Assembly (NCBI GenBank): GCA_965217265.1
Contig: CBDCHP010000013.1
Span: forward strand, 62,001 to 126,000
Direction of reading: 5' to 3'
DNA length: 64,000 bases
Source of the DNA: JAGRGG01 sp965217265
GTDB lineage: Bacteria; Pseudomonadota; Alphaproteobacteria; Geminicoccales; Geminicoccaceae
Notes under the pieces: model-generated
What the model was told of the DNA's origin: nothing
The model's input: only the letters and a program-made list of their open reading frames with translations
Databases searched by the model: none
Shown here: positions 36,224 through 47,745 of the stretch, piece after piece
Numbering within the stretch: the first letter of the stretch is position 1
Layout: every line of letters begins with the position of its first letter
Translations under genes and position numbers: made by a program

Positions 36224-37723
36224 CTACAACAGCAACGCCAGCGGGTCCTCGACCAGCTTCTTGAACTCGGCCAGCCACTCGGCACCCAGGGCGCCGTCGA
36301 CGACGCGGTGGTCGACCGAGAGCGTGCAGGACATCATCGTTTGGATCTGCACCGCCCCGTCCTTCACCACCGGGCGCTGCTCGCCCGTGCCGACGGCGAG
36401 GATGCAGGCCTGCGGCGGGTTGATGACGGCCGAGAACTCCTTGATGCCGTACATGCCCAAGTTCGAGATCGAGAAGCCGCCGCCTTGATATTCTTCCGGC
36501 TTCAGCTTGCCGGCCTTGGCGCGCCCGGCCAAGTCCTTCACCTCGGCCGAGATCGTCGACAGGCCCTTCTGGTCGGCCCCCTTGACGATCGGGGTGATGA
36601 GCCCGTCCTCGATCGCGACGGCGACCGAGACGTCGATCTCCTTGAACTGGTAGAGCTTGTCGCCCCCCCACATGGCGTTGACGGCCGGCTTCCTTCGGAT
36701 CGCCACCGCGCTTGCCTTGATGATGAAGTCGTTGACCGAGAGCTTGTAGTCGGCCCCCTCGCGCCCGTTCAATTGCTTGCGCATCGCGAGCAGCGCGTCC
36801 AGCGCCACGTCGATCGTCAGGTAGAAGTGCGGGATCGTCTGCTTTGATTGCGCCAGACGCTTGGCGATCGTCTTACGCATGTTGTTGAGCGAGACGACCT
36901 CGTGCGGCTGCGGCGGCGGCTGGATGGGACCGGCGGGTGCCGGGGCCGGGGCGGCGGCTGCCTGCGGCTTTTGCGCCTCGGCCTCCGGGGCCTTGCCCTC
37001 TGGAGCCTTCGCCTCGGCGGGCGCCGCCTTGCCCGTGCCGGCCTCCTTCGCCTGCAAGACGTCTGCCTTGACGACGCGGCCGTGCGGGCCGGACCCCTCG
37101 ATCGCGGCGAGGTCGAGGCCCTCCATCTGCGCTAGGCGCCGTGCTAAGGGACTGGCCAGGATGCGCTTGCCGTCGCGACCCTTGGCCTCCGGCAGGGGTC
37201 CCTTGGGCAGGTCGCCCACACCGCCGCCGCTCGGGGCCGACGAAGCCGGGGGCGCGGCACCGTTGCCTTTGCCCTTGGCCGGCAAGGTCGCCGGTCCCTG
37301 GCCGTACTCCTTGCCCTGGTCGTCGGCCTGGGGCGTGTCGGACGGCGATGCCCCCTCGCCCGGCGCGCCGGCGGTCGCCATTGCGTCGCCCTTGCCGCCG
37401 TTCTTGCCCCCACCGCCCTTGTCGGCTCCACCCGCGTCGGCCTTGGGGGCCGCGGCCTCGTCGAGTGCGCCCTCGTCCTCGCCCTCCTCCAAGAGGAGCG
37501 CGATCGGCGTGTTGACGGCGACGCCTTCGGTGCCCTCGTCGATGAGGATCTTGCCGAGCGTGCCTTCGTCGATCGCTTCGACCTCCATCGTCGCCTTGTC
37601 GGTCTCGATCTCGGCGATCACGTCGCCCGCCGCGACCGCGTCGCCCTCCTTCTTCATCCACTTGGCGAGGTTGCCCTCGGTCATCGTCGGCGAGAGCGCC
37701 GGCATCAGGATCTCGATCGGCAT
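36224..37723 (-). CDS. pdhC: Pyruvate dehydrogenase E2, dihydrolipoamide acetyltransferase
   Basis: 499 residues. N-terminal lipoyl domain (~1-78; lipoyl lysine in ETDKATMEVE), a long Ala/Pro/Gly/Lys linker, E1/E3-binding domain (~185-225; ILASPLARRLAQMEGLDLAAI), a second linker and the acyltransferase core (~270-499). The core shows FSISNLGMYGIKEFSAVINP and the catalytic LSVDHRVVDGALGAEW. It transfers acetyl groups to CoA and forms the core of the complex. It follows pdhB by 28 bp. Confidence 0.97.
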   Translation of the reverse strand: MPIEILMPALSPTMTEGNLAKWMKKEGDAVAAGDVIAEIETDKATMEVEAIDEGTLGKILIDEGTEGVAVNTPIALLLEEGEDEGALDEAAAPKADAGGADKGGGGKNGGKGDAMATAGAPGEGASPSDTPQADDQGKEYGQGPATLPAKGKGNGAAPPASSAPSGGGVGDLPKGPLPEAKGRDGKRILASPLARRLAQMEGLDLAAIEGSGPHGRVVKADVLQAKEAGTGKAAPAEAKAPEGKAPEAEAQKPQAAAAPAPAPAGPIQPPPQPHEVVSLNNMRKTIAKRLAQSKQTIPHFYLTIDVALDALLAMRKQLNGREGADYKLSVNDFIIKASAVAIRRKPAVNAMWGGDKLYQFKEIDVSVAVAIEDGLITPIVKGADQKGLSTISAEVKDLAGRAKAGKLKPEEYQGGGFSISNLGMYGIKEFSAVINPPQACILAVGTGEQRPVVKDGAVQIQTMMSCTLSVDHRVVDGALGAEWLAEFKKLVEDPLALLL

Positions 37724-37751
37724 CGTCGTTCTTCCCCCCGTCCCGGCGGCT

Positions 37752-39158
37752 TCAATCGCGATAGAGCACGGCCTTCGCCGCCTGGACCACGTCCTCGATC
37801 TGCGGCAGCGCCATGCGCTCCAGGTTCGCCGCGTACGGCATCGGCACGTCCTTGCCGGCGACGCGATGGACGGGCGCGTCGAGATAATCGAAGCACTCCT
37901 CCATCATCCTAGCTGCGATCTCAGCACCGACGCCGAACTGCGGCCAGCCCTCCTCGACCGAGACGATGCGGTTGGTCTTCTTGACCGATCGGATGATCGT
38001 CTCGACGTCGAGCGGGCGGATGGTGCGCAGGTCGATCACCTCGGCCTCGATGCCCTCCTCGGCCAGCTTCTGCGCCGCCTTCACCGCGCGGTCGACCATG
38101 AGCGAGAAGGCCGTGATCGTGACGTGGTCGCCGGTGCGCAACACCTTCGCCTTGCCGATCGGCAGGACGAAATCGTCGAGCTTGGGCACCTCGAAGCTCT
38201 GGCCGTACAGGACCTCGTTTTCAAGGAAGATGACCGGGTTCGGGTCGCGAATCGCCGCCTTCAACAGCCCCTTGGCGTCGGCGGCGCTGTAGGGCGCCAC
38301 CACCTTCAGGCCCGGACAGTGCGCGTACCAGGACGAGTATTCCTGGCTGTGCTGGGCGGCGACGCGCGCGGCGGCGCCGTTCGGGCCGCGAAACACGATC
38401 GGCGAGCCGAGTTCGCCGCCGGCCATGTAAAGCGTCTTCGAGGCCGAGTTGATGATCTGGTCGATCGCCTGCATGGCGAAGTTGAAGGTCATGAACTCGA
38501 CGATCGGGCGCAGGCCCGCCATCGCCGCCCCGACGCCGAGCCCCGTGAAGCCGTGCTCGGTGATCGGCGTGTCGACGACGCGCTTGGCGCCGAACTCGTC
38601 CAGGAGTCCCTGGCTCACCTTGTAAGCACCCTGGTACTCGGCGACCTCCTCACCCATTAGGAACACCCGGTCGTCGCGGCGCATCTCCTCGGCCATCGCG
38701 TCACGCAGCGCCTCGCGCACAGTCATCTTCACCATCTCGGCGCCCTCGGGCACTTCCGGCTCGGCGACCTCAATCGCCTCGGTCGGCAAGGAGGGTGCGG
38801 CGGTCGGCGGCGCCTTCTCGCCCGCCGGCGCGTCGGACTTGTGCCCGCTCTCCTGCGCCGCCGGCTTCTTCTCGGCCTTGCCGTTCTCCGCTTTTTCCAG
38901 GGCGCTCTCATCCTCGCCCTCCTCTAAGAGGAGCGCGATCACGGCGTTGACGGCAACCCCTTCGGTACCCTCCTCGACCAGGATCTTGGCCAGCGTGCCC
39001 TCGTCGACCGCCTCGACCTCCATCGTCGCCTTGTCGGTCTCGATCTCGGCGATCACCTCGCCGGCCGAGACCTTGTCGCCCTTCTTCTTCACCCAGCGCG
39101 CGAGGTTGCCCTCGGTCATCGTCGGCGAGAGCGCCGGCATGAGAATCTCGGTGGGCAT
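37752..39158 (-). CDS. pdhB: Pyruvate dehydrogenase E1 beta subunit with N-terminal lipoyl domain
   Basis: 468 residues, ~130 longer than a plain E1-beta because residues 1-80 form a lipoyl domain nearly identical to that of pdhC (LMPALSPTMTEGNLARWV; ETDKATMEVEAVDEG). A charged/Pro-rich linker (~80-135) precedes the transketolase-like E1-beta body (REALRDAMAEEMRRDDRVFLMGEEVAEYQGAYK; VVDTPITEHGFTG; quoted in parts). This layout is known in alphaproteobacteria. It pairs with PdhA to decarboxylate pyruvate with thiamine diphosphate. Confidence 0.96.
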   Translation of the reverse strand: MPTEILMPALSPTMTEGNLARWVKKKGDKVSAGEVIAEIETDKATMEVEAVDEGTLAKILVEEGTEGVAVNAVIALLLEEGEDESALEKAENGKAEKKPAAQESGHKSDAPAGEKAPPTAAPSLPTEAIEVAEPEVPEGAEMVKMTVREALRDAMAEEMRRDDRVFLMGEEVAEYQGAYKVSQGLLDEFGAKRVVDTPITEHGFTGLGVGAAMAGLRPIVEFMTFNFAMQAIDQIINSASKTLYMAGGELGSPIVFRGPNGAAARVAAQHSQEYSSWYAHCPGLKVVAPYSAADAKGLLKAAIRDPNPVIFLENEVLYGQSFEVPKLDDFVLPIGKAKVLRTGDHVTITAFSLMVDRAVKAAQKLAEEGIEAEVIDLRTIRPLDVETIIRSVKKTNRIVSVEEGWPQFGVGAEIAARMMEECFDYLDAPVHRVAGKDVPMPYAANLERMALPQIEDVVQAAKAVLYRD

Positions 39159-39219
39159 CGACTGCTTGCTCCTCCCTGCGTCGGCCCCGCTTGGACGTGG
39201 GGGCCGCGATCGACCGCGT

Positions 39220-40233
39220 TCAGGTCTCGACGAGAATGTCGGTGTAGAGTTCCGAGGCGTCCGGCTCCGGGCTGTCCTGGGCGAAGCGGGCGGCGTCGTT
39301 GATAACCTCGCGGATCTCCTTATCGATCGCCTTCAGTTCGTCCTCGGCCGACCCGGCCTCGATCATGCGCCGGCGCAGGTTCTCGATCGGGTCGCGCTGC
39401 TCGCGCATCTGCTGAACCTCGTCGCGCGAACGGTACTTGGCCGGATCGGACATCGAGTGGCCGCGGTAGCGGTACGTCATCGCCTCGAAGATGTGCGGGC
39501 CGTCGCCGCCGCGGACCTTGGCGACGATCTCCTTCGCCCTGTCATGGATCGCGAGCACGTCCATGCCGTCGACCTGCTCGCCGGGGATGCCGTAGGCCGT
39601 GCCGCGCTCGCAGAGGTGCTGCCCCCCGGCGGCGGCGCGCGTCACCGACGTGCCCATGCCGTAGCGGTTGTTCTCAATGATGTAGATGACCGGCAGCTTC
39701 CAAAGGGCCGCCATGTTGAAGCTCTCGTAGACCTGCCCCTGGTTGGTGGCGCCGTCGCCCAGGTAGACGATGCAGATGCCGCCGTCCTCGCGGTACTTGT
39801 GCGCGAAGGCGAGCCCGGTGCCGAGCGGCACCTGTGCCGCGACGATGCCGTGCCCGCCGTAGAACCCCTTGTCGCGGGCGAACATGTGCATCGAGCCGCC
39901 CTTGCCCTTGGAGTAGCCGGTGGCGCGGCCGGTGAGTTCGGCCATCACGCCGCGCGGGTCCATGTCGCAGACCAGCATGTGGCCGTGGTCGCGATACCCG
40001 GTGATGACGCTGTCGCCGGGCTCCAGCGCGGTCTGCACGCCGACCGCGACGGCTTCCTGGCCGATGTAGAGGTGGCAAAAGCCGCCGATCAGGCCCATGC
40101 CGTAGAGTTGCCCTGCCTTCTCCTCGAAGCGGCGGACCAGAAGCATCCGCTTGTAGAAGTCCATCAACGTTTCGGCGTCGTACGACCCTACCTCCGCCGC
40201 CGCGCCGTTGGTCTTGCTCTCGCTTGAAGCCAT
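39220..40233 (-). CDS. pdhA: Pyruvate dehydrogenase E1 alpha subunit
   Basis: 337 residues. The thiamine diphosphate/Mg motif is GDGATNQGQVYESFNMAALW and IIENNRYGMGTS. GGSMHMFARDKGFYGGHGIV and the phosphorylation-loop-like YRYRGHSMSDP are also family hallmarks. It is the first gene of the pdhA-pdhB-pdhC-lpdA run, and the 170-bp gap before it (40234-40403) should hold the promoter. I see no recognisable operator there. Confidence 0.97.
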   Translation of the reverse strand: MASSESKTNGAAAEVGSYDAETLMDFYKRMLLVRRFEEKAGQLYGMGLIGGFCHLYIGQEAVAVGVQTALEPGDSVITGYRDHGHMLVCDMDPRGVMAELTGRATGYSKGKGGSMHMFARDKGFYGGHGIVAAQVPLGTGLAFAHKYREDGGICIVYLGDGATNQGQVYESFNMAALWKLPVIYIIENNRYGMGTSVTRAAAGGQHLCERGTAYGIPGEQVDGMDVLAIHDRAKEIVAKVRGGDGPHIFEAMTYRYRGHSMSDPAKYRSRDEVQQMREQRDPIENLRRRMIEAGSAEDELKAIDKEIREVINDAARFAQDSPEPDASELYTDILVET

Positions 40234-40403
40234 GCCTGTTGCCTCCCCCCAAAATCCACGGACGTCGCATTGTCGAAGATAGAGAGGTTTTCACCCCGCC
40301 CAACGACGAACACCCTGCCGCCCGTCTCGTTCCTCTTAGCGCCCTGCCGGCCCGGTCGCTACCCACAGTCGCGCATGGCTTACATGCGCGCCAGCACTAC
40401 GGG

Positions 40404-40724
40404 CTACTCTTCCTTCGCCGGGGCCGGATCGAGAACGATCATCTCGTTCTCGCCGACGTAACCCTGCTTATAGAGCTCGCCGGCCAGGATGTCGGGGTCG
40501 ATCGCCTCGGGGCGCAGGCCCTCGACTTGGGCTTCGAGTTCGGCCCGGCGCGCTTGGAGGCGCTTGAGGTCGTAGCGCTTGGCCTCCAGCGTTCGGCCGA
40601 GGTCGCCCCACGCGATCAGGCCGCGCTCGCCGTGAACGATCCACCAGCCGAAATAGATCAGGAGCGCCAGCAAAACGGCGCCGATCCAGTGCTGCCGCAG
40701 ACGCCGGGCGTAGGGAAGATGCAT
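40404..40724 (-). CDS. Septum formation initiator FtsB/DivIC-like protein
   Basis: 106 residues. A single membrane helix (WIGAVLLALLIYFGWWIV) is followed by GERGLIAWGDLGRTLEAKR and a coiled coil (LKRLQARRAELEAQVEGL), the classic FtsB/DivIC plan. It links FtsL and FtsQ at the divisome. It starts 6 bp after eno, as in most alphaproteobacteria. Confidence 0.92.
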   Translation of the reverse strand: MHLPYARRLRQHWIGAVLLALLIYFGWWIVHGERGLIAWGDLGRTLEAKRYDLKRLQARRAELEAQVEGLRPEAIDPDILAGELYKQGYVGENEMIVLDPAPAKEE

Positions 40725-40730
40725 CGAGGC

Positions 40731-42017
40731 TCAAGCGCCCCGCAGCGCCGCCGCCCCGGGGTAGAGGGCGGACGGGCCCAAGCGCTCCTCGATGCGCAGG
40801 AGCTGGTTGTACTTGGCGTTCCTGTCCGAGCGCGACAGCGAGCCGGTCTTGATCTGGCCGCAGTTGGTCGCGACCGCGAGGTCGGCGATGGTCGCGTCCT
40901 CGGTCTCGCCCGAGCGGTGCGACATGACCGCGCGATAGGCGTTGGCGGTCGCGAGGTTCACCGCGTCCAGCGTCTCGCTTAAAGTTCCGATCTGGTTGAC
41001 CTTGACCAGGATCGCGTTCGCCACGCCCTTGTCGATGCCCTCGGCCAAGATCTTCGCGTTGGTGACGAAGAGGTCGTCGCCGACGATCTGCACGCGCTCC
41101 CCCAGACGCTCGGTCAGCACCTTCCAGCCGTTCCAGTCGCCCTCGGCCATGCCGTCCTCGACCGAGCGGATCGGGAACTTGGCGCACAAGGACTCGAGGA
41201 GATCGACCATCCCGCCGGCATCGACGGTCTTGCCCTCGCCGGTCATCGCGTAGCGGCCGTCCTCGAAGAACTCAGAAGCCGCGCAGTCGAGCGCGAAGAC
41301 GACCTCGTCGCCGACCTTATAGCCGGCGGCGGCGACCGCCTTTTCCAAGAAGCCCAGTGCCTCCTCGGCCCCGCCGAGGTTGGGCGCGAAGCCGCCCTCG
41401 TCGCCGACGTTGGTGTTGTGCCCGGCGTCTTTGAGCGCCTTCCTCAAGGCGTGGAAGATCTCGGCCCCGCAGCGCAAAGCCTCGCCGAACGAGGCAGCAC
41501 CCACCGGCATGACCATGAATTCCTGGAAGTCGATCGGGTTGTCGGCGTGCGCCCCGCCGTTGATGACGTTCATCATCGGCACCGGCAGCGTGCGGGCATT
41601 GGTGCCGCCGACGTAGCGGTAGAGGGGAAGATCCAAGGCCTCGGCCGACGCCTTGGCGACCGCGAGGCTGACGCCCAGGATCGCGTTGGCGCCCAAGCGC
41701 TCCTTGGTCTCGGTGCCGTCCAGGCGCAACAGCGCCCGGTCGATCGCGACTTGGTCGATCGCGTCCATGCCCAAGACGGCGTCGGTGATCTCGCCGTTCA
41801 CGGCGTCGACTGCGCGGGTGACGCCCTTGCCGCCCCAGCGCCCCTTGTCGCCGTCGCGCAATTCCAGCGCCTCGCGGGCGCCGGTCGAGGCGCCGGACGG
41901 CACGGCGGCGCGGCCGATGGCGCCGCAGCCCAGTTCGACGTCGACCTCGACCGTGGGATTGCCGCGGCTGTCGAGGATCTGCCGCCCTAAGATGCCGGTG
42001 ATCTCGGTGTCGTCCAT
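40731..42017 (-). CDS. eno: Enolase
   Basis: 428 residues. ILDSRGNPTVEVDVEL, GAIGRAAVPSGASTGAREALE, NVGDEGGFAPNL, the metal ligand region SVEDGMAEGDWNGW, KVNQIGTLSETL and AVMSHRSGETED are all present, with the usual length. It converts 2-phosphoglycerate to PEP, and in other bacteria also scaffolds the degradosome. It sits between kdsA (15 bp upstream) and ftsB. Confidence 0.98.
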   Translation of the reverse strand: MDDTEITGILGRQILDSRGNPTVEVDVELGCGAIGRAAVPSGASTGAREALELRDGDKGRWGGKGVTRAVDAVNGEITDAVLGMDAIDQVAIDRALLRLDGTETKERLGANAILGVSLAVAKASAEALDLPLYRYVGGTNARTLPVPMMNVINGGAHADNPIDFQEFMVMPVGAASFGEALRCGAEIFHALRKALKDAGHNTNVGDEGGFAPNLGGAEEALGFLEKAVAAAGYKVGDEVVFALDCAASEFFEDGRYAMTGEGKTVDAGGMVDLLESLCAKFPIRSVEDGMAEGDWNGWKVLTERLGERVQIVGDDLFVTNAKILAEGIDKGVANAILVKVNQIGTLSETLDAVNLATANAYRAVMSHRSGETEDATIADLAVATNCGQIKTGSLSRSDRNAKYNQLLRIEERLGPSALYPGAAALRGA

Positions 42018-42032
42018 CCTTGGCCCTCTTGT

Positions 42033-42875
42033 TCAGTCGAGTGCGGCGAGGTCGCGCGACTTCGCCAGAGTGTCGAACGCCTGCAGGTCTTGCAGCAAGG
42101 CGCGCATCCGGTCCAGGGGCACCATGTTCGGCCCGTCCGAGAACGCCTCGCCGGGCCGGTCGTGCGTCTCGATGAAGAGCGCGTCGATCCCGACGGCGCA
42201 GGCGGCGCGCGCCAGGACCGGCACCATCGCCCGCTGTCCGCCGGACGACCCGCCCCGCCCGCCCGGCTGCTGCACCGAGTGCGTCGCGTCGAACACGACC
42301 GGGTGGCCGTTCGACGCCAACTCCGGCAAGGCCCGCATGTCGCTGACCAGCGTGTTGTAGCCGAAGCTGACGCCGCGCTCGGTGACGAGGATGCGCTTAG
42401 CCCCGAAGGCTTCGAGCTTCGCCGTCACGTTCTTCATGTCCCAAGGGGCGAGGAACTGGCCCTTCTTGACGTTGACGACGGCCCCCGTCTCGGCGGCGGC
42501 GCGCAGGAGATCGGTCTGACGGCACAGAAAAGCCGGGATCTGCAACACGTCCACGGCCTCGGCCACGGGCCCGCACTGCCGGCTCTCGTGCACGTCGGTC
42601 AGCGTCGGCACGCCGAACCGTTCGCGCACCTCGGCCAGGACCGCCAGCCCCTCGTCGAGGCCGACGCCGCGCCGACCCGCAGCACTGGTCCGATTCGCCT
42701 TGTCAAAGCTGCTCTTGTAGACCAAGGGAACGCCAAGATCGCCCGTCAGCCGGACCAGGGCGTCGGCCATGAACAGCGCGTGGTCGCGGCCCTCGATGGC
42801 GCACGGGCCGGCGATGAGGAGGAAGGGCCGGCCGCCGCCGACCTTCACGCCGTCGATGTCGAGTTCGCGGGTCAT
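42033..42875 (-). CDS. kdsA: 3-deoxy-8-phosphooctulonate (KDO-8-P) synthase
   Basis: 280 residues from the ATG at 42875 with GAGGGA upstream. FLLIAGPCAIEGRDHAL, YKSSFDKANRTS, PTLTDVHE, FLCRQTDLL, VTERGVSFGYN and FDATHSVQQPGG define the family. It condenses PEP with arabinose 5-phosphate for lipopolysaccharide KDO, so the organism makes an LPS outer membrane. The start lies 11 bp after the pyrG stop. Confidence 0.97.
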   Translation of the reverse strand: MTRELDIDGVKVGGGRPFLLIAGPCAIEGRDHALFMADALVRLTGDLGVPLVYKSSFDKANRTSAAGRRGVGLDEGLAVLAEVRERFGVPTLTDVHESRQCGPVAEAVDVLQIPAFLCRQTDLLRAAAETGAVVNVKKGQFLAPWDMKNVTAKLEAFGAKRILVTERGVSFGYNTLVSDMRALPELASNGHPVVFDATHSVQQPGGRGGSSGGQRAMVPVLARAACAVGIDALFIETHDRPGEAFSDGPNMVPLDRMRALLQDLQAFDTLAKSRDLAALD

Positions 42876-42886
42876 GGCTTTTTCCC

Positions 42887-44545
<1,659 letters not shown>

Positions 44546-44578
44546 GCGGCCGGCACCCGGCCGCGGCGCGCCCTGCCC

Positions 44579-44908
44579 TCACTGCGCCACCGGCGCTTCG
44601 GGACCGGTGGGGGCGGCGGGCGCGGTGGCCGGCGCCTCGCTCGCCGGGACCGGCGCGTCGAGGTCGATCGCCGGCCCGCGCGCGTAGCCGCTCAAGATCG
44701 CGAGCAGGATGCTCGTCGTCATGAAGCCGGCGGCGAGGATTGCGGTCGTGCGGGTGAGCAGGTTCGCCGTACCCCGGTTGGTCATCATGCCGCCCAAGTT
44801 GCCGCCGCCGAGGCCGCTGAGTGCGCCTCCTTCGCTGCGCTGGATGAGGATGACGCCGACCAGCGCGAGCGCGATCAGCAAATGCACGACAAGGACGACC
44901 AGGGTCAT
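44579..44908 (-). CDS. secG: Preprotein translocase subunit SecG
   Basis: 109 residues. The first helix (LVVLVVHLLIALALVGVIL) and IQRSEGGALSGLGGG with the Gly-rich loop are typical. A second helix (ILAAGFMTTSILLAIL) follows, then an Ala/Pro-rich tail. It stabilises SecYE during export. The position between tpiA and pyrG supports the call. Confidence 0.95.
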   Translation of the reverse strand: MTLVVLVVHLLIALALVGVILIQRSEGGALSGLGGGNLGGMMTNRGTANLLTRTTAILAAGFMTTSILLAILSGYARGPAIDLDAPVPASEAPATAPAAPTGPEAPVAQ

Positions 44909-44947
44909 CGCAGTTCAAACTCCGATTGATGCTGACGAATGGGGCGT

Positions 44948-45715
44948 TTAGGCGCCGCCGCCCGCTTGATAGATGCGCCAGAAATTCCCGGACTCAAGGC
45001 AAGCCCCGCCGACGAGCGCACCGTCCACGTCGCCCTGCGCCATGATCTCGGCGGCGTTGTCCGGCTTGACCGAACCGCCGTAGAGCAGCGCCAGCGCGTC
45101 GCCGCCCTCGATCCGGTCTTGCACCATGCGGCGCAACTCGGCGTGGATCGAGGCAATCTTGTCCAGGCTCGGCGTCTTGCCGGTGCCGATCGCCCAGACC
45201 GGCTCGTAAGCGATCACGAGGTTCGCCGGGTTGGCGCCCATCGGCAGGCCGTGCGCCAACTGTCGGCGCAGAACGTCAAGCGTGGATCCGGCCTCGTACT
45301 CGGCCTCGGTCTCGCCGATGCACAAGGTCACGAGCAGGCCGGCGTCGAGGGCGGCCCGCGCCTTCGCCTGGATCAGGGCGTCGCCCTCGCCCAGGCCGTG
45401 CCGGCGCTCGCTGTGGCCGAGGATGACCGCCGTGGCGCCGGCGTCCTTCAACATCGCCGGGCTGATCGAGCCGGTGAAGGCGCCGCTCTGGCGCTCGTGC
45501 GCGTCCTGCCCGCCGACGACGATGCCCGTGCCGTTCAGCCGGGCCGCCACCTGCTGGATGAGCGTCGCGGGCGGGAACACGCCCAGCGTGCCGGAGAGCT
45601 TCGCCGCCCGCTCGGCGAGGCTGCCGGCCAGCTTCAGCCCGTCGGCGCGCAGCCCGTTCATCTTCCAATTGCCGAATACGACCGGTCGCGCCGGCCCCTT
45701 GCCTGTCTCGTCCAT
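44948..45715 (-). CDS. tpiA: Triosephosphate isomerase
   Basis: 255 residues. The catalytic Lys is in VFGNWKMNG, the His in ILGHSERRHG, the Glu in AYEPVWAIGTGK, and the phosphate loop is LLYGGSVKPDNA. It interconverts dihydroxyacetone phosphate and glyceraldehyde 3-phosphate. It is divergent from ppiD across a 167-bp gap. Confidence 0.97.
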   Translation of the reverse strand: MDETGKGPARPVVFGNWKMNGLRADGLKLAGSLAERAAKLSGTLGVFPPATLIQQVAARLNGTGIVVGGQDAHERQSGAFTGSISPAMLKDAGATAVILGHSERRHGLGEGDALIQAKARAALDAGLLVTLCIGETEAEYEAGSTLDVLRRQLAHGLPMGANPANLVIAYEPVWAIGTGKTPSLDKIASIHAELRRMVQDRIEGGDALALLYGGSVKPDNAAEIMAQGDVDGALVGGACLESGNFWRIYQAGGGA

Positions 45716-45882
45716 TATTCCGTCCTCGAACCGGCCCCGCCTCTATCACATGCGTTCGCCCGACGAAAGATTGGGCTGGCACGCCCCCTTGCGCGGGTCG
45801 GTCGCGGGTTGCGGGCTTGACCTTTACCCGGCTATGTTCTTGATCGCTTCGACCCCCTGATACTTCGGTGATTTGCACGTTC

Positions 45883-47745
45883 ATGCTCAACACGATGCGC
45901 CGCTACGCCCGCTCGTGGGTAGTCAAGGTCCTGCTCGGCGTCCTCGTCGTCAGCTTCGCCGTCTGGGGCATCGGCGACGTCTTCCGCGCCGGCTCGACCT
46001 CGAACGCCGCCACGGTCGACGGGCTGGAGATCAGCGCCGAGCAACTGGAAAGCGAGATCGAGCGCAACACCGAGCTGCTGCGCCAGCGCCTCGGCCAGCC
46101 GATCGACCGGCGACAGGCCATAGCGCTCGGCGTGCTCAGCGACAGCCTCACCGGCCTCGTCGCCCGTCGCCTCGTCGACCGGCACGGCGCCGATCTCGGC
46201 CTCGGCGTCGCCGACGCCGAGATCGCTCAGACCATCCGCGACAACCCCCTGTTCCAGGGCGCTACCGGCTTCGATCGGGCGCGCTACGATCTGTTCTTGC
46301 GCTCGCAGAACGAGAGTGAGGCTGCGTTCGTCGAGGACGTGCGCGATGAGATCCGCCGCTCCCGGCTGATCGACGCCCTCACCGAGGCCGCCGTGGCGCC
46401 CGAACGCCTCGCCCGCCTCGTGAGCGCCTACCGCGACGAGCGCCGCACGGCCGAGCGGCTCACCGTCTTGGCCGCTTCGATGCCGGTCGAGGCGCCGGAC
46501 GACGCGGCGCTGGAGGACTACCTCAAGGCGCACCAAGCGGCGTTCAAGGCGCCCGAGCGGCGGGGCTTCGAACTCCTCCTCGCGACGCCCGAGCGGCTGG
46601 AAGATACGATCGAGGTGAGCCAAGCCGACGTCGAGGCGACCTACGCGGCGCGCAAGGGCTCGCTCGGCGCGCCCGAGCGGCGCGAGGTGGCGCAGGTCAG
46701 GGCCGATAGCGAGGCGGCGGCGGCGGCGATCCGCGACGAGACCGCCGCCGGCACGCCGCTCGAAGAGGCGGCCGAGGCGGCCGACGCCACCTTTGATCGC
46801 CTGGGGCCGCTCGCCCGCGACGCCCTGCCGGGTGCTTTGGGCGAGGCCGTGTTCGCGCTGGCGCCGGGTGACCTGAGCCGGCCGGTCCAGAGCCCGTTCG
46901 GCTGGCACGTCTTCGAACTGCTCGACGTCGAGCCCGCCTCGACGCCGCCGTTGGCCGAGGTCGAGCCGACGATCAAGGACGCGTTGCGGCGCGATCGGGC
47001 AATCGACGCCGTGCACGACGTGGCCGACCAGCTCAACGACGAGATCGCGGCCGGCTCGACGCTGGAGGAGGCGGCGGCCAACCTCGGCCTCGACCTCACC
47101 CGGATCAAGGGCGTCGACCGCGCCGGGCTCGACGCCGAGGGCAAGCCCACCAACCTGCCGCCCGAGGTCCTGACTGAGGCGTTCGCGGCGGCGAGGGACG
47201 AGGTGTCGCTCCTGGGCGAGACGGGCGACGGCTACTTCATGCTGAAGGTCACCGACGTGACGCCCGAGCGCGACCTCACGCTCGCCGAGGCGCAGGACAC
47301 CGTGCTGACCGCCTGGACTAAGGACGCCAAGGCGAAGGCGGCGGCGGCCAAGGCAGCCGAATTCCTGCAACGGGCCAACGAGGGCGTTACCCTCGTGGCA
47401 CTCGCCGGGAACGAGGGCGACGCGGCCCGCCTCGATACGGCTGGTCCGCTGGGCCGCAACGACACCGCTACCCTGCCGCGCCCCGCGCTCGAAGCGCTGT
47501 TCGCCACGCCCGAGGGCCGATACGCCGACAAGCCCGTGCCCGTGCCGGGCGGCACGGCCGTCCTGCGCACGGCCGAGGTGATCCCCGCCCCCGCCGACGC
47601 CCCGGTCGAGGGCCTGCGCTCCGAACTCCTGCCGGCTTTGCGCACCGACCTGCTGGTCCAGTACGAAGCGGCCCTGCGCGACCGTTACCCGGTCGAGGTC
47701 AACGAGCGCCTCGTCGCCGACCTGCTCGGCGGGACGGGGTCGTGA
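45883..47745 (+). CDS. ppiD: PpiD/SurA-type peptidyl-prolyl isomerase, membrane anchored
   Basis: 620 residues from the ATG at 45883. N-terminal anchor (VVKVLLGVLVVSFAVWGIGDVF), then a SurA-N chaperone domain (NPLFQGATGFDRARYDLFLR). A parvulin domain (~255-350) ends in GDLSRPVQSPFGWHVFELLD, and a second parvulin-like region follows. It assists folding of exported proteins at the inner membrane. The upstream frame start at 45868 is less likely. Its stop overlaps the trpE GTG start (GTGA), coupling it to tryptophan synthesis genes as in many relatives. Confidence 0.93.
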   Translation: MLNTMRRYARSWVVKVLLGVLVVSFAVWGIGDVFRAGSTSNAATVDGLEISAEQLESEIERNTELLRQRLGQPIDRRQAIALGVLSDSLTGLVARRLVDRHGADLGLGVADAEIAQTIRDNPLFQGATGFDRARYDLFLRSQNESEAAFVEDVRDEIRRSRLIDALTEAAVAPERLARLVSAYRDERRTAERLTVLAASMPVEAPDDAALEDYLKAHQAAFKAPERRGFELLLATPERLEDTIEVSQADVEATYAARKGSLGAPERREVAQVRADSEAAAAAIRDETAAGTPLEEAAEAADATFDRLGPLARDALPGALGEAVFALAPGDLSRPVQSPFGWHVFELLDVEPASTPPLAEVEPTIKDALRRDRAIDAVHDVADQLNDEIAAGSTLEEAAANLGLDLTRIKGVDRAGLDAEGKPTNLPPEVLTEAFAAARDEVSLLGETGDGYFMLKVTDVTPERDLTLAEAQDTVLTAWTKDAKAKAAAAKAAEFLQRANEGVTLVALAGNEGDAARLDTAGPLGRNDTATLPRPALEALFATPEGRYADKPVPVPGGTAVLRTAEVIPAPADAPVEGLRSELLPALRTDLLVQYEAALRDRYPVEVNERLVADLLGGTGS